From Amorphophallus konjac (taxonomy: Eukaryota > Streptophyta > Magnoliopsida > Alismatales > Araceae), in the NCBI GenBank assembly GCA_022559845.1, contig CM040123.1, forward strand, positions 316,305,933 to 316,369,932: DNA of 64,000 bases, written 5' to 3'. The translations under genes and the position numbers were made by a program. Positions 58,180 through 64,000 of the stretch are shown in pieces (within the stretch, counting starts at the first letter, position 1; every line of letters starts with the position of its first letter). A model generated the notes under the pieces. It had not been told where the DNA came from and made no database searches. It worked only from the letters and a program-made list of their open reading frames with translations.

Positions 58180-58499
58180 TTACACTTCTTTTGGCCAAAG
58201 AGTGAAAGTCTCTCCTAGTTGGTAGTTGGGTGGACGTAGGTTTGTCCTGGGACAACCGAACCACCTTAAAATCTTGTGCCATGGTGTGATGCTCTCCTTC
58301 CATCTCTCCTATCTCCATTCACAGGGTTTCTAAGATCTTCATCCTTTCATTCCGCTGCATAACCCACTATTTATAGTTCAAATCTGTGCTTCATTTTGGT
58401 TCATCGCTGTTAATCTAGAAAAACACTTAAAAGTGCTATTTGTGTATACCTGGATCTATTCACCCCCCCCCCTCTAGATCCTCTCTTAACCATCCAACA
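57543..58499 (+). repeat. Partial Sirevirus LTR interrupted by Sire-A
   Basis: It has a TATA box GCTATAAAAAGG (57863-57874), the structured block (58228-58267) and the usual end CACCCCCCCCCCTCTAGATCC to CATCCAACA at 58499. Its start is missing; it should lie to the left of Sire-A, outside the window. No PBS follows, so it is a 3' or solo LTR. Confidence 0.75.
58138..58179. repeat. (GT)n microsatellite
   Basis: About 20 uninterrupted GT units lie in the transcribed part of the LTR. Confidence 0.92.
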
Positions 58500-58680
58500 C
58501 CCTTGGTGAAGCCCTCATCCGGTGCCCCCCTCATGTGGAGCCCTCGTCTGGCGACCCTGTGCAAAGCCCATCTGGCACCTACCATTGTTGCCATTTCACC
58601 CAGTTAAACCCCTATATAAGGGGCTGGGCAGTGAAGAAAAGAGAGGAGATGGACTATTGGAAGCTTTGATACCAATATAG
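58500..58680 (-). other. Leader remnant with PBS of a minus-strand Sirevirus
   Basis: On the minus strand TATTGGTATCAAAGCTT (58661-58677) follows the LTR that ends at 58681. It is an initiator-Met type PBS with A for G at one position. Only about 160 bp of the element's interior follows before the neighbouring LTR begins. A plus-strand CTATATAAGG lies at 58612-58621. Confidence 0.65.
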
Positions 58681-61514
58681 TGTGCGCAGCAGGATCTAGA
58701 GGGGGGGTGAATATATCCTATATAAAAACTTTACTGAATTGAAATTCTAAACCAATTAACACTTAGCTGTCAAACTACAAGCTCAAATTAAATCATATAA
58801 GCACTAGTATAGCGTGTGATAACAAGGAGTGCATGGACAAACGACTAAGCTACTTTACTGAAATCTTCAGTTCGAACACTTAGTATCTAATAGAAGTGCA
58901 TTAGCATGAGCTCATATACTAACCTGTGAAGGGAGGAAGGAGATATGGATCAAACACATAGTTGGCAAACCACAAGACAAGGATTTTTTAGGTGGTTCGG
59001 TCTGCTACCCACAGACCTACATCCACCCCTCACTCAACCCGAGTGAGGCTTCCCTTGCAAAAGTAAGACCGCAGACTCAGTCTGCAACAGACGCTGCCTA
59101 ACAGCTTGAACCAAGGGAAACAAATCCCTTCTCCCTGATCTCACAACCCGCAAGACCAGACCCACTACCATAGGTAGTGGCCGGAGGAAAAAATCCTCCC
59201 TTCTTCTGTAACCACAGAAGAAACCCGTGAACAACTCCCAGTTGCTCACAACCCAGAGGGACAATCCTCTCTTCCTCTAAAGACACAGAGGGACCCCGGA
59301 GGAACAACCTCCATGTTCTAGTTTCCCAGAACAAACCACACACAGTTGTGAACTGTGTGCAACCACCTTGTGTGCACCGAGCACAACAAGGCAAGGATGA
59401 AAGCTAGAATGAAAAAGAAAATAACAAACGGAAATCAAACGCTGAACAGAACAGCATAATGAACAAATCAAACACGCGAAGATAATGTAGCTTCCATTGG
59501 AAGCACTTTGAATATCGATTTTGAAGCTTTCTTCGCTGGACAGTAGATCACTCCTCTCTTTTGATCTCTCCTTGAACTGGGCAACTCTCTCGAGCTCTTC
59601 TTTTTCTTCTCACTCTTTCTTTTGAACTGGGTGATCTCTCTCTCGAGTTCTTCTTCTTTCTCTCTTCTCTTTTTCTTCTTCTCCCTGTGGCTCACGAGGA
59701 TGGCTCTCTCTTTCTTCCTGATCAGCTCTCTCTATTTCTTCAAAGAATAACTTCTCACTCACAGTAGATTCAGATGTAAGCTTTCCCACCTTCGTTACCT
59801 TGAACAAAGTGAGCATCGTTATTTATAGAGTTAAGCACTTGAATCTTTGAGCTGGCACTTTCTTTAATTTGAAATTTCATTCGTCCAAAAGTTTTGGATT
59901 CTAACATTCCAAGTTAGCACGGAACCTGTCAGGTGCCTGGGATCGTGTACCAATGATTGAGAGACGAAGGCACGTGACTCCCTTAGGTTCTCCATGCTTC
60001 TTAGCCATTTTTCACCCTTAGGAACATATTTTATACCCTTAACGGCTATTTGTTAGACATATCGGCTATTTGTCACCCTTACAGCTGAGAGCCGTCGCCT
60101 TAGCCTTTTCACAGTTATTCTTGAGCCGTCGCGCTAAATCATTTGTCACCACTAGTTCCTCATTTGTCACCCATACATGCTCATTTGTCACCATTGCTTC
60201 AATAGTTTTCACCCTTATGTTCTTCATCTGGCAGATCCTTATGAAGAGCTCTAGCTTTGGCTTCTTCTATTTAACACCTTTTTAGACATTTGTTTGCATG
60301 CAAATCTTTGACTCCTTGTGTTCTGTTCATTAGCTTGACTGGTCTTGTATGTTGACTAGAGTTGACCCAGAGTAGACTCCATATTCAACTAGAAACAGCT
60401 CTACTTCAACGTTTGCACATTTCTGAGGTTTGTTCTTCATTTGTTGCCCTTAAGACCTATTTTCACCCTTAGTAGGGCATTTGTCTCCCTTGTAGCTCTT
60501 TTGTTCCCCTTAGAATCCAATTGTCGTCGTTGGCTTCAGCTTGATTGAAGATGACCCTTGACTGCGTCGACGCTGTTGGAGCGCTGCGTTAATGTTGTCA
60601 TTTGTTAGCCTGCTTGAGATCTGCCTTTGGCTGCGTCGACGCTGTTGGAGCGCTGCGTCAACATTGCTTCATCTCTTTCACCACTTTCAGCCTTGTCGCC
60701 TATTTTTCATCCTTGAAGAGGTATTTGTTACCTCTATTGGCCATTTGTCATCATTGCTTAGCTATTTTTCACCCTTATTCCACTTTAGCCGTCGCCCTTG
60801 TCACTGTTGCTTGTTCAGTTGGTGAGTTCTTCTGCCTTGCTTCTGGCGTCGACTCTAAAACTATCTTCAGTCGACTCTCCTTCTTTGTGTCTGAAGGGTT
60901 TCAGCGCTACTACTTATTTTTCACCCTTAGTAGGCTCTTTTACACCCTTATAGCCTATTTTACACCGAAGACCACCTATTTGTCACCACTGATCCGTAGT
61001 TATAGGTCTTTCAGCTAGCGGGTGACCTTTTGCCAAACTCTTCTGTAGCCTGTTGCCGAGTCGGCTCCAATTGACTTTGGAGTCGACTTTTCTTCTTCCA
61101 AAAACCTTCTTATTCATCTGTCAGCTCTGTTTGATCAAGTCTTGACCTTGTTCAGGTTGATTGCTTCTCGTATGGCCTTTTCTTAAGCATCCAAAGCCTT
61201 GCATCATTTCTTCATCATGCAAACGGCCTGAAACATCATTTGAACTGCTGTCTCCTCTTCTGAACTGCTTGGCTTGAAGCTTATCACGTACGAATGTGTT
61301 TCACAACATCTTCAACCAATTTCTTTCTATCTGCTTGTTCTTCAACAGTTTGCACATATAGGAAGACATCATATAGCATTAAAGCATGGCATAATCAAAA
61401 ACATGAATCCAATGCATTCGATATCATCATCAAAATATTAAACCAATGCATCAAAACACTGACTCATAAATGAGTCATATTGTTTGACATCATCAAAACC
61501 ACAGGGACACAACA
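58681..61514 (-). repeat. 5' LTR of a minus-strand Sirevirus, 2834 bp
   Basis: On the minus strand it starts TGTTGTGTCCCTGTGG, as in the solo LTR at 34212, and ends CTGCTGCGCACA before a PBS. It holds a TATA box (minus, CTATAAATAACG, 59817-59828), the structured block (58986-59050), a CT-rich tract (59575-59750) and a third type of motif array (60000-61000). Confidence 0.82.
60000..61000 (-). repeat. Degenerate array, plus-strand consensus ATTTGTCACCCTTA
   Basis: About 20 copies such as ATTTGTCACCCTT, ATTTTTCACCCTTA and CATTTGTCACCA occur, irregularly spaced at 25-70 bp, upstream of the LTR TATA box. On the minus strand the unit reads TAAGGGTGACAAAT. Confidence 0.8.
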
Positions 61515-63028
61515 GGGACCCTAGACCAAAAAAAAAGAGTGAAGCCAGAGAAGCCAGAAAAGCAAGAAGAAGGGGGGAAGAAGTAGAGCCAGAGCAAGGT
61601 GGAAAAAAAAAGAGAGAGAAAGGGGGACTCTCGACCCCCCCCCCAAATAGAAGCAGTCAAGGAGTCCACCCCATAGCTGGCCAAGCGAGGAAGAACAGGG
61701 AAAGGGAAAGAGCGTACTCTTATAAGGGAGTGATCTTTGTTTTCTTTTTTTTTTAAGTCATCTTGAAGGATGAGCTCCTCTCTGTACTCAGTTTAGGTGC
61801 TTCGAAATGCTATATATGTTTAAGATTCACTGGGTGCTCTTATCTCTCTCGCCTCTGCTTATTTTCATTCTTTATCTCTATCTCCATATCTATTCCACAT
61901 CTATGTCACCATTTTCGAAGCATTTTATTTTCTTTATTGCCGGCTTTCCTTCCAGATTCACGCTCCTTCAATTTACCGGGTCCTTAAAATGTTCGAATCT
62001 AGCTAAGGGATATGTGAACGCATCAAAAGAAGAAGGGACCCTCCCTGCAGAAACATACACCTGGGGTTTGTCCCGAGTCATGGACATGATCCTAGGATGA
62101 AGATCATCTGAAATTCCTTTGTATGGTTTAAGACCAGTTAGTCATTTCCCCCCTCTGTGATCCATCAGTGGGAAGGGAAAGTTGTCAGGAATCTGGGCCT
62201 TGCGGCCTAAACGGTTATCTTGCTCGATGGCTTCTCATCGCGTAGTTTACACGAAGTATTCTGATACTCTGTTTGGATCGCAACGATACGCCAGGCTCCC
62301 TTTTTCTTTTCTTCTTGTAAAGCCATGTGATACGGTAGTATTTTCCTTCTCTAACGCACATGAACCGACAGCCATCCTCTTTCTATAATACGCATGAACC
62401 AGCGGCCATTTTCCTTCTCCAATACGCATGAAGTGGCAACTACTTCTTTCCCCAATACACGTGAATCGGAAGCCACTTCTTTTTCTATAATACAAAAAGT
62501 GAACCGGCGGCTCCCATCTTATTCTTCTAACAAATGATATGGCAACCCCCTTTCAGATTGAATTGGCAGCCCCCCCCCATCCTCATATTTTCTTTTAATA
62601 CTAGTGAACTGGCACCCCATTTTCCCTCCACTAGGTGATCTGGCACCTCCTCTCCTTCCCTTTTAACCAAGACAAAATGAACCGGCACACCCATGCGTTC
62701 ACTTTTCCCTTCTATAGAGTGAACCGATAACCCCATTGCTCCCATTCCTCCCTTTAGAAGGTGAATCGGCAGCCCCTTCTATTAGTGATCCGGCGCCATA
62801 AATGCCCCCCTACTATTATTCCCATTTTCTTCCTCCACCGTGATACACCAGCCCCATTCTTTCTTCTTTTTTCCCCCTTAAAACAGCCCTCCATTCCTTC
62901 TTCTCTTTTTCTTCCTTTAGCCATGTGATACGGCAGGACCATTTGAATCCCTTTTTGATTAATATCACTATTCACCTCAACGCCATAATCGCTTCGTCGG
63001 ATGTCTTTTTGACCCCACGTTGCCGTCC
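61515..63028. other. Unassigned stretch between two Sirevirus LTRs
   Basis: I recognise no coding domain. The sequence is C/T-rich and contains the array at 62330-62945. It may be the interior or LTR of an older element, or non-element DNA. Confidence 0.5.
62330..62945. repeat. Degenerate array, consensus GTGAACCGGCAGCCCC plus a C/T tract
   Basis: At least a dozen units begin GTGAACCGGCRGCC, GTGATCTGGCACC, GTGAATCGGCAGCC or similar, followed by 15-35 bp of C/T-rich sequence. Early units also share CAATACGCAT. The period is irregular, about 30-50 bp. Confidence 0.75.
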
Positions 63029-64000
63029 TGTTGTATTGATGATTTTGATGATGACAAAGTCTTACTGTAGTTGTTCTTCAATTGAGGAGTTTGATGATGC
63101 GGTGTGTGTTGAATTGTTCACAAGGTATTTTCAATTGAAGGTGCAGTTCATGTTCTTGGAATGAAGTATTTTAATTGTGTCCTCGTGGTAAGTATGGCTC
63201 AATGTGTGTTCATAGTTATATGAGTTTGGAGAATTAATCTAAAAAATGTGTTTTGTAATGGATTGGATGGATGCTAGTTCCTTGGCTTAGATAGGCTTAA
63301 TGTGGATGACATTTGATAGCCTTCAATGTGAGTATTCTTTGTGAATGAGTCGTGTGAAAGTGGGCATTAAGATATGAATGAAATTTGACTACCATGTGTT
63401 AATGCTTTTTATTTACAAATGGTTGGAATGGACCGTGAATTGTGATGATTCTAAACCCCAAGCCTTGTGTAGTTGTTGATTCTCCTCATGATATGAGTTA
63501 CCTTGATTTCTCTTGGCATGATTTTTAGAATCAAATGTTCAGGTTACTGAGTTTGAAAAAGGCATAAATAACTTACCCTACTTTGTGTTGATTGAACAAA
63601 TTCATGATTGACGATTTTCCAAATGATTAACAGCTCTAAAAAGAACCAAAGGATGTCAAGAAATATAATCTAAGGTATGTTGGGCTTATTGGATTAAATA
63701 TACACTAATTTGGGTTCTATTGTGTGCTTTTTCAGGTGTATATGTCGATAGGACCTAGGTCCAAGTCGACTGGATCACAGTCCAGTCGACAGGGCCTTAG
63801 TCCAAGTCGACTAGATCACAGTTCAGTCGACTGAACTCATGAAAAGGGCTGATCGATCGACCGACAGAAGAATGATCCAATCGATCGATTTAAGTAAACT
63901 AGGTAATTTTGATCTGTTCTGGTTTACGGACCAGTCGACCGAGTTTGTTCCCCTATTTGCGTGCTCGATCGAATCCGATGTGGCTCACATGTGGGACCTC
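63029..64000 (+). repeat. Start of another Sirevirus LTR, cut by the window end
   Basis: It starts TGTTGTATTGATGATTTTGATGATGAC, as other LTRs here do. It has paired GTCGAC palindromes (63745-63835) in the same U3 position. No TATA box is reached before 64000. Confidence 0.65.

Noticed and set aside
58070..58318. Minus-strand frame with a Thr-His repeat
   Set aside because: It is the translation of the GT microsatellite.
1..64000. Endogenous pararetrovirus or other viral integrant
   Set aside because: I found RT motifs only in Copia and Gypsy contexts with LTRs, and no movement-protein or pararetroviral coat motifs.

Overview
The window is nuclear DNA of a flowering plant with a repeat-rich genome. 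I see no host gene, no tRNA or rRNA gene and nothing prokaryotic. Almost every base can be assigned to nested LTR retrotransposons. The organism cannot be named from this sequence.

Layout. (1) 1-10710: a Copia element of Sirevirus type on the + strand, called Copia-B here. It has a truncated 5' LTR (1-2503), an initiator-Met PBS, a broken gag and no pol, a 2.4 kb noncoding stretch with many purine tracts, and a 3.4 kb 3' LTR. (2) Copia-B sits in the reverse transcriptase of a second Sirevirus, Sire-A, whose RT/RNase H resumes at 10711 and stops at 11797. (3) At that point, near the end of RNase H, a Tat/Ogre-like Gypsy element on the - strand (Tat1, 11798-53187) has inserted. It has 1.34 kb LTRs, gag, protease with a G-patch, RT, two RNase H domains, integrase and an intron-containing antisense gene. 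(4) Four later insertions split Tat1. They are a Tekay/Del-like chromovirus deletion derivative (24693-34005, -), a solo Sirevirus LTR (34212-35733, + , TSD TAGCG), a Retand/RIRE2-like Tat element (37640-48895, -, TSD GGATC) and a solo LTR (49203-51365, -, TSD AGGGG). (5) From 53188 Sire-A continues: the last RNase H codons, a transposon-domain ORF and a 3' LTR (56051-57542). (6) The right end holds pieces of three more Sirevirus LTRs (57543-58499 +, 58681-61514 -, 63029-64000 +) and an unassigned stretch with a degenerate tandem array.

Without its insertions Tat1 is about 17 kb. Every coding region I examined closely carries a stop, a frameshift, a deletion or a catalytic change, except the Sire-A RT/RNase H fragment, which is open but split.

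The most interesting signals are not genes. Six Sirevirus LTRs share a block that folds as an RNA stem-loop and shows compensatory changes. Tat1 carries over 25 short hairpin modules of about 30 bp confined to its LTRs and noncoding parts. Two unrelated LTR families (Copia-B and Tekay) both carry long arrays of the same motif, AAGTCTRTRCAT, in the same orientation to their own transcription. Both Tat-lineage elements carry an antisense, TATA-equipped, apparently spliced gene convergent with pol.
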